From: an uncultured Sphingosinicella sp.
GTDB taxonomy: Bacteria > Pseudomonadota > Alphaproteobacteria > Sphingomonadales > Sphingomonadaceae
Assembly (NCBI RefSeq): GCF_902806315.1
Contig: NZ_CADCWD010000075.1
Location: 1-45,706 of the forward strand
Direction: 5' to 3'
Length of the DNA stretch: 45,706 bases
Positions 15,523 to 25,107 of the stretch are shown piece after piece. The position numbers and the translations under genes were made by a program. The notes below the pieces were generated by a model. It was not told the origin of the DNA and made no database searches. It saw only the letters and a program-made list of their open reading frames with translations. Positions within the stretch are counted from its first letter, which is position 1, and each line of letters starts with the position of its first letter.

Positions 15523-15556
15523 ATGCGCGCCGGAGAAATCCGGCGCGCATTTTTTT
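15523..15556 (+). terminator. Strong intrinsic terminator
   Basis: ATGCGCGCCGGA (15523-15534) and TCCGGCGCGCAT (15539-15550) form a perfect 12-bp stem with a GAAA loop, followed by a run of T to 15556. This is the clearest intrinsic terminator in the window. Confidence 0.95.
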
Positions 15557-15651
15557 GTGCCGTCCCCATGGAACGGGGCGATCGAGCCAGCCTCCGCGCC
15601 AGGCTCCTTGCTCCGCTTTACAGGTGCAGAGGGGCTCCCTATCGCCCCGGC

Positions 15652-17226
15652 ATGACAGTCCAGCCCCCCACCATCCACACTGGCGACTCCATCCTCATCG
15701 TCGATTTCGGAAGCCAGGTGACGCAGCTCATCGCCAGGCGGGTGCGCGAGGCGGGGGTGTATAGCGAAATCGCGCCGTTCGGCAGCGCGGGCGAAGCGTT
15801 CGAGCGGCTGAAGCCGAGGGGGATCATCCTCTCCGGCGGTCCTGCCTCCGTCACCGTGGACGAGAGCCCGCGCGCGCCGCAGGAATTCTTCGATGCCGGC
15901 GTGCCGGTGCTCGCCATCTGCTACGGGCAGCAGACCATGTGCTCGCAGCTGGGCGGTGCCGTCGCGCCGTCCGACAGCCGGGAATTCGGCCGCGCTTATA
16001 TCGACGTGGTGGCCGACAGCGCGTTGTTCGACGGGCTGTGGCAGGTCGGTGAGCGCCATCAGGTCTGGATGAGCCATGGCGATCGGGTCGAGGCCCTGCC
16101 CGAAGGGTTCAACGTCGTCGCCAGATCGGAAGGCGCGCCGTTCGCGGTCGCCACCGACGAGGCGCGGCGCTTCTACAGTTTAATGTTCCACCCGGAGGTC
16201 GTCCACACGCCTGATGGCGCCAAGCTGCTCGCCAATTTCGTCCGCCATGTCTGCGGCCTGCCGGGCGACTGGACCATGGCCGAGTTCCGCCAGAACAAGA
16301 TCGCCGAGATCCGCGAACAGGTGGGCAAGGGCCGCGTGATCTGCGGCCTGTCGGGAGGCGTCGACAGCGCGGTCGCGGCGGTGCTGATCCACGAGGCGAT
16401 CGGGGAGCAGCTCACCTGCGTCTTCGTCGACCACGGCCTGATGCGCGCGCATGAGGCCGAGCAGGTGGTGAGCCTGTTCCGCAACAGCTACAACATCCCG
16501 CTCGTGCACGTGGACGCCGAGGCGATGTTCCTGGGGGGGCTCGAGGGCCTCACCGACCCCGAAGCCAAGCGCAAGTTCATCGGCAAGACCTTCGTCGAAG
16601 TGTTCGAGGAAGAAGCGAAGAAGATCGGCGGCGCCGATTTCCTGGCGCAGGGGACGCTTTATCCGGACGTGATCGAGAGCGTCAGCTTCACCGGCGGGCC
16701 GTCTGTGACGATCAAGAGCCACCACAATGTCGGCGGGCTCCCCGAGCGAATGAACATGAAGCTCGTCGAACCCTTGCGCGAGCTGTTCAAGGACGAGGTG
16801 CGCGAGCTCGGCCGGGAGCTGGGACTTCCGGAGGCGTTCGTCGGGCGCCACCCGTTTCCGGGACCCGGCCTAGCGATCCGCATTCCCGGCGAGGTCACCA
16901 AGGAGCGCTGCGACATCCTGCGCAAAGCCGACGCGATCTATCTGGAGGAGATCCGCAATGCCGGCCTTTACGATGCAATCTGGCAGGCCTTTGCGGTGCT
17001 GCTGCCGGTGCGCACCGTCGGCGTGATGGGCGATCACCGCACCTATGACAGCGTCTGCGCCCTGCGGGCCGTGACCTCCACCGACGGAATGACCGCCGAT
17101 ATCTACCCGTTCGACGCCACCTTCCTCAGCCGCGTCGCGACCCGGATCATCAACGAGGTGCGGGGCATCAACCGGGTGGTCTACGACTATACGTCGAAGC
17201 CGCCCGGGACGATCGAGTGGGAATGA
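15652..17226 (+). CDS. guaA: GMP synthase (glutamine-hydrolysing)
   Basis: A 524-residue enzyme making GMP from XMP, ATP and glutamine in the last step of de novo guanine nucleotide synthesis. The class I amidotransferase domain shows [20 protein letters not shown], Cys nucleophile in AICYGQQ, and His/Glu in FHPEV. The ATP pyrophosphatase domain has the P-loop [12 protein letters not shown]. The C-terminal dimerisation domain ends [14 protein letters not shown], exactly as in the family. ATG 15652 ([13 protein letters not shown]) gives the usual length; the open frame back to 15523 runs through the upstream terminator and is not coding. No riboswitch is evident in the 95-base leader. Confidence 0.98.
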   Translation: MTVQPPTIHTGDSILIVDFGSQVTQLIARRVREAGVYSEIAPFGSAGEAFERLKPRGIILSGGPASVTVDESPRAPQEFFDAGVPVLAICYGQQTMCSQLGGAVAPSDSREFGRAYIDVVADSALFDGLWQVGERHQVWMSHGDRVEALPEGFNVVARSEGAPFAVATDEARRFYSLMFHPEVVHTPDGAKLLANFVRHVCGLPGDWTMAEFRQNKIAEIREQVGKGRVICGLSGGVDSAVAAVLIHEAIGEQLTCVFVDHGLMRAHEAEQVVSLFRNSYNIPLVHVDAEAMFLGGLEGLTDPEAKRKFIGKTFVEVFEEEAKKIGGADFLAQGTLYPDVIESVSFTGGPSVTIKSHHNVGGLPERMNMKLVEPLRELFKDEVRELGRELGLPEAFVGRHPFPGPGLAIRIPGEVTKERCDILRKADAIYLEEIRNAGLYDAIWQAFAVLLPVRTVGVMGDHRTYDSVCALRAVTSTDGMTADIYPFDATFLSRVATRIINEVRGINRVVYDYTSKPPGTIEWE

Positions 17227-17229
17227 GCC

Positions 17230-17820
17230 TTAAACGTGCTTGCCGCGGTGCCAGCCGGCGGCGCTGAGCTGGCGTTCGCCGATCTCGGCCGCGCCGGGCT
17301 CCAGAGTCGTCCCCATGCTGTCGTTCCAGCGGTTGAGAAAGCCGAACAGGGCGATGACTCCGAGGATTTCGACGATCTCCCCCTCGTCCCAGTGGCGCCG
17401 GAGTTCCACCGCAACCTCCGCGGTCACCGCGTTCGGAACGCTGGACGCGCCGATTGCGAAGTCGAAGGCGGCACGTTCGGCGTCGGTGAAGAGCAAGCTG
17501 GTGCGATAGGCCCAGATCGCATCGAGCCGCTCGCGCGTGGCGCCGTAGCGCTCGGCAGCAAGCACGGTGTGCGCCTCGCAATAGCGGCAGCCAGCAGACA
17601 TCGAGGCGAGGTAGCCGATCAGCCGCTTCTGCTCGCTGGTAACGCGGCCGCGGTTCGCCATCACCGCTTTGTTGAGGTTGATGAACGCCGAAGCGATCTC
17701 CGGCCGCCGCTGCATGGTGAGCACGCTGTTCGGCGTGAAGCCCAATGTCTCGTCGAAGAAGGTGGCGAGCGCGTCGACCTCGGGCGAGGTGCCCTTCTCG
17801 AGCGGGGCGACTAAAGGCAT
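17230..17820 (-). CDS. AhpD-like carboxymuconolactone decarboxylase family protein
   Basis: A 196-residue all-helical protein of the CMD/AhpD superfamily, probably a peroxidase or disulfide reductase. The AhpD signature is present: SMSAGCRYCEAHT with Cys78, Cys81 and His84. A second CMD-like half (about 110-190) contains WDEGEIVEILGVIALFGFLNRWNDSMG. ATG 17820 (MPLVAPLEKG) has GGGAG upstream; the frame is open to 17919 but that part overlaps the divergent transporter start and lacks character. It converges on guaA with three bases between stops, and diverges from the EamA transporter. Confidence 0.85.
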   Translation of the reverse strand: MPLVAPLEKGTSPEVDALATFFDETLGFTPNSVLTMQRRPEIASAFINLNKAVMANRGRVTSEQKRLIGYLASMSAGCRYCEAHTVLAAERYGATRERLDAIWAYRTSLLFTDAERAAFDFAIGASSVPNAVTAEVAVELRRHWDEGEIVEILGVIALFGFLNRWNDSMGTTLEPGAAEIGERQLSAAGWHRGKHV

Positions 17821-17873
17821 CCCAATACTCTCCCGAATAGATAATCCGCCGAGCGTCGCTACAGCGAGCCACA

Positions 17874-18731
17874 ATGGATAGCACCTCCCTCGCGATCTGC
17901 CTCGGGCTCTTTTCGGCACTGACGCTCGCCACTGCCAACGTGTCGGTTAAAATGGGCGGCGACATCCTCGTCACGCGGGCCACTCTTTCGGCATGTGCCG
18001 CGGCGCTGATCCTCCCGGCGACTTTCTTCGTGCGGGCGCCCGACGCTGCGACCTGGCAGGCGCTGGCTTTCGCGCTCCCGGCCCACTTCTTCTATCAGGT
18101 CTGCATGATCCGCGCGCTTCAGCGGGGCGATCTTTCTCTGGTGTTTCCAGTGATGCGCGGCGTGGCACCGCTGCTCACCGCCTTTACCGCGCTCATCTTC
18201 CTTCGCGAAGAGCTGGCGCCGCTCGCATGGTCGGGGCTCGTGCTGGCGACGCTTGCCGCGGCGGCCTTTGCGGTGCCGCCGCGTGGGGTGGCGCTTCGCA
18301 ATCATCCTCATGCGGCCGCCCTGCTCTGGGCACTGGGAACCGCGATCGGCATCGCTCTCTACAACGTCACCGATGCGAGAGGCGTGCGCGTGGCGCCGAG
18401 CCCGTTCACGTTCATCGTGTGGCTGTTCCTGCTCGACGGTGCAGCTGTGGTCCTGCTGGCGTTGATCCTGCGGCGGAACGCGATCTCTCCCGCCGTGGCA
18501 GCGCGGTGGCGGTATGGCCTCGCCGGCGGGGCACTTTCCATCCTCTCTTTCGGTTCGGCGCTTTACGCCTTCACGCTCATCGAGACGGCCAAGGTGTCGG
18601 CACTGCGAGAGACGTCGGTGGTGTTCGCCGCCGCGATGGGCAGCCTGTTCCTCGGTGAACGCTTCGGTGGGCGCAGGATCGTGGCCGCTGTCGCGCTCGC
18701 GGTCGGCCTGGTGCTGATGCAGTTCGGCTGA
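17874..18731 (+). CDS. EamA/DMT family transporter
   Basis: A 285-residue inner-membrane protein with about ten transmembrane segments in two EamA repeats (about 5-135 and 145-283). Family features include the first-repeat ending VFPVMRGVAPLLTAFTALIFLREEL and the second-repeat ending VSALRETSVVFAAAMGSLFLGERF. Relatives export amino acids, metabolites or drugs; the substrate here is unknown. It diverges from the AhpD-like gene across 53 bases, hinting at joint regulation, and has no strong Shine-Dalgarno sequence before ATG 17874. Confidence 0.9.
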   Translation: MDSTSLAICLGLFSALTLATANVSVKMGGDILVTRATLSACAAALILPATFFVRAPDAATWQALAFALPAHFFYQVCMIRALQRGDLSLVFPVMRGVAPLLTAFTALIFLREELAPLAWSGLVLATLAAAAFAVPPRGVALRNHPHAAALLWALGTAIGIALYNVTDARGVRVAPSPFTFIVWLFLLDGAAVVLLALILRRNAISPAVAARWRYGLAGGALSILSFGSALYAFTLIETAKVSALRETSVVFAAAMGSLFLGERFGGRRIVAAVALAVGLVLMQFG

Positions 18732-18770
18732 GCGGTTGCCCGCCGCGCGCTCGCGTGGAAGGAAGCGGGG

Positions 18771-19355
18771 ATGGCAAAGCTCTATTTTTACTACGCCTCC
18801 ATGAACGCGGGGAAGTCGACCATGCTGCTGCAGGCCGACTTCAACTATCGCGAGCGCGGGATGCACACGATGCTGTTCACCGCCTCGGTGCACGACCGGG
18901 ACGGACACGGAGTGATCGCGTCGCGGATCGGCCTCGATCAGCAGGCATCGGTTTTCACAGGAGAGACGGATTTACGCGCTCAAGTCGAGGCGGAGCATGC
19001 ACGCGCCAAGCTCCACTGCGTGCTGGTGGACGAGGCGCAGTTCCTGGCACGCAGCCAAGTACTGCAGCTCGCTTCCATCTGCGACGAGCTCGACATTCCG
19101 GTGCTGGCGTACGGCCTGCGTACCGACTTCGAAGGCAATTTGTTCGAGGGGAGCGGGGCCTTGCTCGCGCTTGCGGACACGCTGACGGAGATCAAGGCGA
19201 TCTGCCGATGTGGGCGCAAGGCGACGATGAACCTGCGTGTCGATGCAGAAGGGCGCGCAGTCGTGGAGGGCGCGCAGACGGAGATTGGCGGCAACGAGCG
19301 CTATGTCGCGATGTGCCGCCGTCACTTCATGGAAGAGCGGCGGCGTTCAGCCTAG
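18771..19355 (+). CDS. tdk: Thymidine kinase, type II
   Basis: A 194-residue cytosolic enzyme phosphorylating thymidine to dTMP for nucleotide salvage. It shows P-loop SMNAGKST (about 10-17), Walker B-like VLVDEAQFL (about 84-92), the lasso segment with [15 protein letters not shown], and zinc ligands in CRCG and the terminal CRRH. Length and order match bacterial type II TK. GAAGGAAG precedes ATG 18771. It follows the EamA gene by 39 bases and converges on cfa, the two stops being directly adjacent. Confidence 0.97.
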   Translation: MAKLYFYYASMNAGKSTMLLQADFNYRERGMHTMLFTASVHDRDGHGVIASRIGLDQQASVFTGETDLRAQVEAEHARAKLHCVLVDEAQFLARSQVLQLASICDELDIPVLAYGLRTDFEGNLFEGSGALLALADTLTEIKAICRCGRKATMNLRVDAEGRAVVEGAQTEIGGNERYVAMCRRHFMEERRRSA

Positions 19356-20624
19356 TTACTCCGCTGCCTTGGCGAGGTGCCATTCCGGGGGCTGTTCCAG
19401 CGCGCGGAGGCGTTCCGCTTCCTCGAACATATAGTCGCGGGTCATCGGTAGGGCGTCGCGGCGCTTCACATATTGAAGCTGCCAGTTGACGAGCCCGCCA
19501 TAGCGGAAGGCGGCTTCCGCGCCGGCGAGATAGAATTCCCACATGCGGTAGAAGCGCTCGTCATAGAGCTGGACGATCTCGTCGCGGTGCGCGACCGTGC
19601 GGTAATACCATTCCTCCAGCGTGTGCGCATAATGGTAGCGCATCGCCTCGACGTCGCTGACGATCAGGTGGTTCTTCTCGGCTTCGGTCACGAGCTCCGA
19701 AAGTGCGGGGATGTAGCCGCCGGGAAAGATGTATTTGCGCGTCCATTTGTCGGTGAGGCCCGGCCCGCCCATGCGGCCGCAGCAATGCGAGAACATCACG
19801 CCGTCTGGCTTGAGCAGCCGGTGCATGTGCTTGAAGAAGCCGGGATAGTGGGGCGTGCCGAGATGTTCGATCAGGCCGACGCTGGTGATGCGGTCGAACT
19901 CGCCCTGGAGATCGCGATAATCCATCAGCTCGAACTTGACACGGTCCGACACGCCGGCTTCGGCCGCGCGCTCGTTGCAGAAGGCGATCTGGTCGGGCGC
20001 CAGCGCAATGCCGAGGACGTCAACGTCGTAATGGCGGTTCAGGTAGAGCGCGAGACCGCCCCAGCCGCAGCCGATGTCGAGCACCTTCATGCCGGGCTTG
20101 AGGTAAAGCTTGGAGGCGATGTGCGCCTTCTTGTCGAGCTGCGCCTGCTCGAGGCTGTGTCCGGTGTCGCGGTAATACGCCATCGTGTACTGGCGGTCCT
20201 CGTCGAGGAACAGCTCGTAGAGGCGCCGCGTCAGATTGTAGGTGTGCTCGGCATTCTTGCGCGAGCGTGTCTTCCAGTTGACCTGGTCGAGCTTGCCGGC
20301 CGCGGCGTTGACGGCGAGGCGCAGGGGGCTCGGGGGCTTGAGCGCGGAGGGCTTCTCCCACGGCGCATTGTAGATGATGAGCAGGATGAAGTCGCGAATG
20401 TCGCCCTGCTCCATGACGAGGCGCCCGTCCATATAGGCTTCGCCGGCGCCGACCCGCGGGTCGCGCGCGATGTGGAGCGCGGCGCCCTTGTCGGTCAGCC
20501 GTGCCCTGACCGGCGCGTGAGCAGGGTCGGGGCTCCCGTAGCGATACTGCTTTCCGTCATGGTCGACGATTGTGAGCTCACCCTTGCGGACGAGCCGGCG
20601 GAGCATCTTGTCGAGAAGCCACAT
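19356..20624 (-). CDS. cfa: Cyclopropane-fatty-acyl-phospholipid synthase
   Basis: A 422-residue enzyme that adds a methylene bridge from S-adenosylmethionine to unsaturated acyl chains in membrane phospholipids, protecting them from acid and other stress. The N-terminal lipid-binding region (1-170) carries GAGEAYMDGRLV. The SAM domain shows VLDIGCGWGGLALYL (181-195), and the catalytic domain has SVGLIEHLG, FSHCCGRMGG and KYIFPGGYIPALSE. I chose ATG 20624 (MWLLDKMLRR); the frame is open to 20852 but that part overlaps panB. No Shine-Dalgarno sequence precedes it, so ATG 20606 (MLRRLV) is an alternative. Confidence 0.93.
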   Translation of the reverse strand: MWLLDKMLRRLVRKGELTIVDHDGKQYRYGSPDPAHAPVRARLTDKGAALHIARDPRVGAGEAYMDGRLVMEQGDIRDFILLIIYNAPWEKPSALKPPSPLRLAVNAAAGKLDQVNWKTRSRKNAEHTYNLTRRLYELFLDEDRQYTMAYYRDTGHSLEQAQLDKKAHIASKLYLKPGMKVLDIGCGWGGLALYLNRHYDVDVLGIALAPDQIAFCNERAAEAGVSDRVKFELMDYRDLQGEFDRITSVGLIEHLGTPHYPGFFKHMHRLLKPDGVMFSHCCGRMGGPGLTDKWTRKYIFPGGYIPALSELVTEAEKNHLIVSDVEAMRYHYAHTLEEWYYRTVAHRDEIVQLYDERFYRMWEFYLAGAEAAFRYGGLVNWQLQYVKRRDALPMTRDYMFEEAERLRALEQPPEWHLAKAAE

Positions 20625-20737
20625 GGGCTGGGAGAATAAGCAAGATGGGCCGATGCGCAACTGGTCGAACGAGCAGCATTTGCGGGTTGCCGCAGGTGCG
20701 TTTTGCCATGGGAAGTCCGAGGGAGTAGGGCTGCTCC

Positions 20738-21607
20738 ATGTCCACCTACACGATCGACACCTCCACCAGCCGCGCCAACCCGACGCCCGCGCCGATGCGG
20801 CGGCTGACGGTGCCGAAGATCCAGGAGCGCAAAGGCCCGGACGGTAAAACACACGAGCCGATCGTCATGCTGACCGCGTACACCGCGCGGATGGCGCAGT
20901 TGCTCGACCCGCATTGCGATCTGCTGCTGGTCGGGGACAGCCTGGGGCAGGTGATCTACGGGCTTCCCTCCACCATTCCAGTGACGCTGGAGATGATGTG
21001 CGCGCATGGCGCTGCGGTGGTGCGCGGGTCGTGGCATGCGGTTGTCGCGATCGACATGCCGTTCGGTTCCTACGAAGCGAGCCCGGAGCAGGCTTTCGCG
21101 AGCGCGTCGCGGGTGCTGAAGGAAACCGGCGCTGCGGCTGTGAAGCTCGAGGGCGGTGAAGCGATGGCCGAGACTGTCGCGTTCCTGGTGAAGCGCGGCA
21201 TCCCGGTGATCGGCCATGTCGGGCTCACGCCCCAGGCGGTGAATTCGCTGGGCGGCTATCGGGCGCGGGGGCGCGACGATGCCGAAGCCGCGAAGATCCT
21301 GGCGGACGCGCGCGCGGTCGCGGAGGCCGGCTGCTTCGCGCTGGTGCTTGAAGGGGTCATGGAAGAGATTGCGATCGAGGCGACGCGATCGGTGCCCTGT
21401 CCGACGATCGGGATCGGCGCCTCGGCGCACTGCGATGGGCAGGTGCTGGTGACGGAGGACATGCTCGGCCTGTTCGAACGCACGCCGCGCTTCGTGAAGC
21501 GCTACGACGATCTCGCGACCCGGATCGGAGAAGCCGCCGCGACTTATGCGGGAGAGGTTCGCGCGCGGTCGTTCCCGACCGAAGAGCAGATCTACCGCCC
21601 CAAGTAG
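20738..21607 (+). CDS. panB: 3-methyl-2-oxobutanoate hydroxymethyltransferase
   Basis: A 289-residue TIM-barrel enzyme that makes ketopantoate from 2-oxoisovalerate and methylene-tetrahydrofolate, the first step of pantothenate synthesis. Signatures are [13 protein letters not shown] (metal-binding Asp), [58 protein letters not shown] and [22 protein letters not shown] motif lies upstream of ATG 20738. The usual partner panC is not in the window. It is followed by the YfgM-like/bamB pair after 143 bases. Confidence 0.97.
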   Translation: MSTYTIDTSTSRANPTPAPMRRLTVPKIQERKGPDGKTHEPIVMLTAYTARMAQLLDPHCDLLLVGDSLGQVIYGLPSTIPVTLEMMCAHGAAVVRGSWHAVVAIDMPFGSYEASPEQAFASASRVLKETGAAAVKLEGGEAMAETVAFLVKRGIPVIGHVGLTPQAVNSLGGYRARGRDDAEAAKILADARAVAEAGCFALVLEGVMEEIAIEATRSVPCPTIGIGASAHCDGQVLVTEDMLGLFERTPRFVKRYDDLATRIGEAAATYAGEVRARSFPTEEQIYRPK

Positions 21608-21750
21608 CGCTTTCGTTTGGCGGCGCCTGTCTTTAGAAGCGGCGGTGGGGCAGCCGTGGGGGGCGCCAATCTCCCGTTCATCTTCGATGCTGTTGAAGTC
21701 GAACGGGGTGCGCGCCGCGCAGGTTGCCGTCATGACGTTTGGAGAGTGGG

Positions 21751-22479
21751 TTGGCGATCAAGCCGAGGGAAAACGAGACCTTCTATCGCGAGGTCGACGA
21801 AGAGCTCAGGAAGGAGCAGCTGGGCAGCCTCTGGAAGCGCTATGGCGTGCTTGCCATCATCGCTCTCGTCCTGCTGCTCGCCGCCATCGGCGGGTACATC
21901 TGGTGGCAGAACCGACAGCAGGCAGAGGCCGGCGAGCGCGGCCAGGCGCTGATCGCGGCGTTTGACGACGTGCAGGCGCGCCGGCTGAAGGATGTGCCGA
22001 AGCAGCTCGACAGCATCGCAGCCGAGGGCTCGCCCGGCTACCGCGCCGCGGCGCTGCTCACCAAAGCGGACGTTGCCCTGCAGGAGAACAACCTCAAGGC
22101 GGCGGCCCAGAATTTCAAGACGGTGGCCGACGACGCCGAAATGGCCGAGCCGTATCGGCAGCTGGCGCTGGTGCGGCAGACGGCGGTCGAGTTCGACACG
22201 CTTCCGTCCGCCGAAGTGATCCGGCGCTTGCAGCCGCTGGCGCAGGCGGGGAGCCCCTGGTTCGGGAGCGCCGGCGAGATGGTCGCGCTCGCGCACCTCA
22301 AACAGAAGCAGCCCGCGCGCGCGGCGCCCATCTTCGCCGCATTGGCGAAGGACCAGACCCTGCCGGCGAGCATCCGCTCGCGCGCGGTGCAGATGGCGAG
22401 CGCGCTCGGGGTGGACGCAGTGACTGACGCGGGAGGTGCCGCCAAGGGCGGCCCCGCAACGAAGGAAGTGACGCAATGA
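21751..22479 (+). CDS. YfgM-like TPR membrane protein
   Basis: A 242-residue inner-membrane-anchored protein with a short cytoplasmic N region, one transmembrane segment (about 30-50, YGVLAIIALVLLLAAIGGYIWW) and a periplasmic helical TPR-like domain. It matches the YfgM/DUF2133 type, found in many bacteria directly before bamB and linked to periplasmic chaperones. I prefer TTG 21751 (LAIKPRENETFYREVDEELR), six bases after GGAGAG; TTG 21739 in frame would place that site inside the gene. Its stop overlaps the bamB start (ATGA). The Ala/Gly/Lys C-terminal tail is probably disordered. Confidence 0.85.
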   Translation: MAIKPRENETFYREVDEELRKEQLGSLWKRYGVLAIIALVLLLAAIGGYIWWQNRQQAEAGERGQALIAAFDDVQARRLKDVPKQLDSIAAEGSPGYRAAALLTKADVALQENNLKAAAQNFKTVADDAEMAEPYRQLALVRQTAVEFDTLPSAEVIRRLQPLAQAGSPWFGSAGEMVALAHLKQKQPARAAPIFAALAKDQTLPASIRSRAVQMASALGVDAVTDAGGAAKGGPATKEVTQ

Positions 22480-23837
22480 AGCGAGTGATTGGCGTAGTGG
22501 CGGCCGCAGCGATGCTGAGCGGCTGCGGGATTTTGAGCGGCCGGGAGAAGGCCAAAACCCCAACCGTCGGCGAGCGCATCCCGGTGCTCGGCGGCGAGGC
22601 GAGCGTGGAAGTCGACCCGGCCCTTGCCGACGTGGCGATCAGCCTGCCCCCCGCGGCGCCCAATGCCGACTGGACGCAGCCCGGCGGCAACCCTTCCAAG
22701 TCGATGGGCCATCTGGCGCTTGGGGCAACGCCGACGCGCGCCTGGACGGCGAAGATCGGCCGCGGCAGCGAATCGCGCGCCCGGCTCGCTTCCGCCCCCG
22801 TCGTGGGCGGCGGCCGCGTCTACACGATCGACACGATCGCCAATGTTCGCGCGTTCGACGCGACCACCGGCGCGCAGGTCTGGTCGGTCGGCGTCGGACG
22901 GCCGGAGGACCGCCAGGGCGGCATCAGCTGGATCAACGGCGAGTCGACGGGTGCTTTCGGCGTGCTCTTCGGCGGCGGCGTGAGCTACGACAACAACCGC
23001 GTCTATGCGACGAGCGGCATCGGCGACGTGGCTGCCTTTGACGCCGCGACCGGCGCCCAGATCTGGCGCGTGCGCCCGGGCGGACCGATGCGCGGAGCTC
23101 CGACGATCGCCAACGACAATGTCTATGTGACGACCCAGGACAACCAGCTCTTCGCGCTCAACCCGGCCGACGGCGCGGTTCGCTGGACCGCTTCGGGCAC
23201 GCTGGAGACCGCGGGCGTGTTCGGCACTGCCGCTCCGGCCGCCTCGCAAGGAACGGTCGTCGCCGGCTTCTCGTCGGGCGAGCTCACTGCCTATCGTTAC
23301 GAGAATGGCCGCGTGCTGTGGCAGGACGCGCTTGCGCGGACCAGCATTTCGACCGCCGTGTCCTCGCTGTCCGACATCGACGCCGACCCGGTGATCGATG
23401 CCGGCCGCGTTTATGCGGTCGGCCAGGGCGGGCGCATGGTGGCGCTCGAGCTCAACACCGGGCAGCGCGTCTGGGAGATCAACCTGGCGGGCATTTCGAC
23501 GCCGTGGGTGATCGGCGAGTGGATCTACGTCGTCAACGACCAGGCCCAGCTGCTCGCGATCGCGAGGGCCACCGGCAAGGTGAAGTGGATGACCCAGCTT
23601 CCGCGCTGGCGCGATGTCGAGGACAAGGAAGGGCCGCTCAGCTGGGTGGGTCCGGTGCTCGCGGGCGACCGGCTGGTCCTCGCGAACAATCGCGGTCAGA
23701 TCACCAACGTGAACCCCGTCGACGGAACCGTGATCGGCACGCAGGAGACCAAACTCGGCGTGTCGCTGCCGCCGGTGGTGGCGAACAACACGCTCTACAT
23801 CCTGCACGACGAAGGCACGCTGACCGCCTGGCGCTGA
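22476..23837 (+). CDS. bamB: Outer-membrane assembly lipoprotein BamB
   Basis: A 453-residue lipoprotein of the BAM complex that assists folding of outer-membrane beta-barrels. The signal peptide ends in lipobox LSGC (Cys17). The mature part is an eight-bladed PQQ-type beta-propeller with repeats such as VYTIDTIANVRAFDATTGAQVWSV, VAAFDAATGAQIWRVRP, LFALNPADGAVRWTASG, MVALELNTGQRVWEI and LLAIARATGKVKWM. The usual family order is yfgM-bamB-der; here der lies 2.4 kb away. A 10-bp hairpin follows the stop. Confidence 0.93.
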   Translation: MKRVIGVVAAAAMLSGCGILSGREKAKTPTVGERIPVLGGEASVEVDPALADVAISLPPAAPNADWTQPGGNPSKSMGHLALGATPTRAWTAKIGRGSESRARLASAPVVGGGRVYTIDTIANVRAFDATTGAQVWSVGVGRPEDRQGGISWINGESTGAFGVLFGGGVSYDNNRVYATSGIGDVAAFDAATGAQIWRVRPGGPMRGAPTIANDNVYVTTQDNQLFALNPADGAVRWTASGTLETAGVFGTAAPAASQGTVVAGFSSGELTAYRYENGRVLWQDALARTSISTAVSSLSDIDADPVIDAGRVYAVGQGGRMVALELNTGQRVWEINLAGISTPWVIGEWIYVVNDQAQLLAIARATGKVKWMTQLPRWRDVEDKEGPLSWVGPVLAGDRLVLANNRGQITNVNPVDGTVIGTQETKLGVSLPPVVANNTLYILHDEGTLTAWR

Positions 23838-23845
23838 TGGAGATC

Positions 23846-23870
23846 GGGCCGGCAGCGGCGCTGCCGGCCC
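23846..23870 (+). terminator. Hairpin after bamB
   Basis: GGGCCGGCAG (23846-23855) and CTGCCGGCCC (23861-23870) form a perfect 10-bp stem with a 5-base loop, nine bases after the bamB stop. The following T-run is short and interrupted. Confidence 0.75.
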
Positions 23871-23876
23871 GTCTCG

Positions 23877-23966
23877 TTACTGGCCCGCTGCCGCCACGCC
23901 GAGGATCAACAAGGTCGAGGCGCCCCAGCCGGCGAGGATCAGTGCCTTGAAGCGTCTATAGCGCAT
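23877..23966 (-). CDS. Possible 29-residue membrane peptide after terC
   Basis: ATG 23966 lies inside the last codons of terC, overlapping its stop by 11 bases in another frame. It reads MRYRRFKALILAGWGASTLL and ends GVAAAGQ before TAA. The basic N terminus followed by one hydrophobic segment has the shape of a single-pass inner-membrane peptide. A GAGGCGGG string lies upstream within terC. Overlap favours translational coupling, but with so short a frame chance cannot be excluded. Confidence 0.35.
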   Translation of the reverse strand: MRYRRFKALILAGWGASTLLILGVAAAGQ

Positions 23967-24978
23967 CGGCCACCCGCCTCTCGTCGGTCGAGGCCGGCCA
24001 GTCCGGCTCCTCCGCACCTCTGGTCTTCCAGAGCGAGTAGAGGATGCCGCCCAGGATCAGGCCGAAGGTTACGCCCAGGCTCGCCACCGGCGGGAACTTG
24101 TCGCCGCCGAGCAGGAAGTCGGAAACGAAGATCTTCGTTCCGATGAACACCAGCACGAGCGCGAGCGCATATTTCAGATAGTGGAAGCGGTGCACCATCG
24201 CGGCGAGCGCGAAATAGAGCGCGCGCAGGCCGAGGATCGCCATGATGTTCGACGTGTAGACGATGAAGGTGTCGGTGGTGATCGCGAAGATCGCCGGCAC
24301 CGAGTCCACCGCGAAGACGAGGTCGGCGAGGTTGATTACCACCAGCGCCAGGAAGAGCGGAGTCGCCGCCCGAACCAGCTTTCCGGTCTTCTCGTCCGGC
24401 ACCTTGGCGAAGAATTTCTGGCCGTGCAGATCGGGCGTGACGCGCATCCGGTTGGAGATGAACTTCACCGCCGGGTTGTTCGCGACGTCCATCGGCTTGT
24501 CGCCCGCGAACAGCATCTTGATTCCGGTCGCGACCAGGAAGGCGGCGAAGATGTAGAGCAGCCAGTAGAATTCCTGCACCAGAGCCGCGCCGGCCGCGAT
24601 CATGATGCCGCGCAGCACGATCACCGCGATGATGCCCCAGACGAGGGCGCGATATTGGTACATTCGCGGGATCGCGAAATAGGTGAAGATGAGGCTGATC
24701 ACGAAGACGTTGTCGATCGACAGCGCCTTTTCGATGAAGAAGCCGGTATAATATTTCATGCCGAGATCGGCGCCCTTCTGCGCCCACACCCAGGCGCCGA
24801 ACAGCAAGGCGATGCCGATATAAAATGCGGAGAGCTTGAGGCTCTCGCCGATGCCCATCTCGCGGTCCTCCTTGTGGAGGATGCCGAGGTCGAAGGCGGT
24901 GAGCGCCGCGACGAGGCCAAGAAAGGCGAGCCAGAACCAGACCGGCGTTCCCAGCCAGTCCATCAACAGGAATTCCAT
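23956..24978 (-). CDS. TerC family integral membrane protein (Alx type)
   Basis: A 340-residue inner-membrane protein with about nine transmembrane segments. The two TerC signatures are clear: FFIEKALSIDNVFVISLIF (about 80-98) and LALVVINLADLVFAVDSVPAIFAI (about 205-228), with acidic residues that line the predicted metal path. A linker (FISNRMRVTPDLHGQKFFAKV) separates the halves. Relatives such as Alx are manganese exporters or support metalation of secreted enzymes. GAGGATC precedes ATG 24978. The roughly 130-base upstream region shows no yybP-ykoY riboswitch that I can recognise; it does carry the sequence blocks shared with the DUF465 promoter. Confidence 0.9.
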   Translation of the reverse strand: MEFLLMDWLGTPVWFWLAFLGLVAALTAFDLGILHKEDREMGIGESLKLSAFYIGIALLFGAWVWAQKGADLGMKYYTGFFIEKALSIDNVFVISLIFTYFAIPRMYQYRALVWGIIAVIVLRGIMIAAGAALVQEFYWLLYIFAAFLVATGIKMLFAGDKPMDVANNPAVKFISNRMRVTPDLHGQKFFAKVPDEKTGKLVRAATPLFLALVVINLADLVFAVDSVPAIFAITTDTFIVYTSNIMAILGLRALYFALAAMVHRFHYLKYALALVLVFIGTKIFVSDFLLGGDKFPPVASLGVTFGLILGGILYSLWKTRGAEEPDWPASTDERRVADAL

Positions 24979-25008
24979 GGGTCAGATCCTCTTTCGATCG
25001 ATATTCGA

Positions 25009-25053
25009 TCCGACATCACGGCCGCTCGTGGAGCAGCCGCCAGAGGGGCCCGG
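25009..25053. repeat. Shared block pair, copy upstream of terC
   Basis: TCCGACATC (25009-25017) and CGCCAGAGGGGCCCGG (25038-25053), 20 bases apart, recur in the same order before the DUF465 gene with a 13-base gap. Both copies sit upstream of a minus-strand start and are read in the same orientation, so they may be promoter or operator parts. Confidence 0.5.
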
Positions 25054-25062
25054 ATCCTGTGG

Positions 25063-25100
25063 AAAAGGTGCCGCCGCCGGCTGGGGCGGCCGGCGGCGGC
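25063..25100 (-). terminator. Terminator after Bax-inhibitor-like gene
   Basis: On the minus strand, GCCGCCGCCGGC (25100-25089) and GCCGGCGGCGGC (25081-25070) form a perfect 12-bp stem with a 7-base loop, followed by ACCTTTTCC. It lies just beyond the stop at 25108 and separates the DUF465/Bax-inhibitor unit from terC. Confidence 0.85.
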
Positions 25101-25107
25101 GGGTTCG

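Noticed and set aside
24979-25107. Manganese (yybP-ykoY) riboswitch before terC
   Set aside because: Expected for some alx genes, but the short region holds mainly a terminator and the shared blocks; no riboswitch-like fold recognised.
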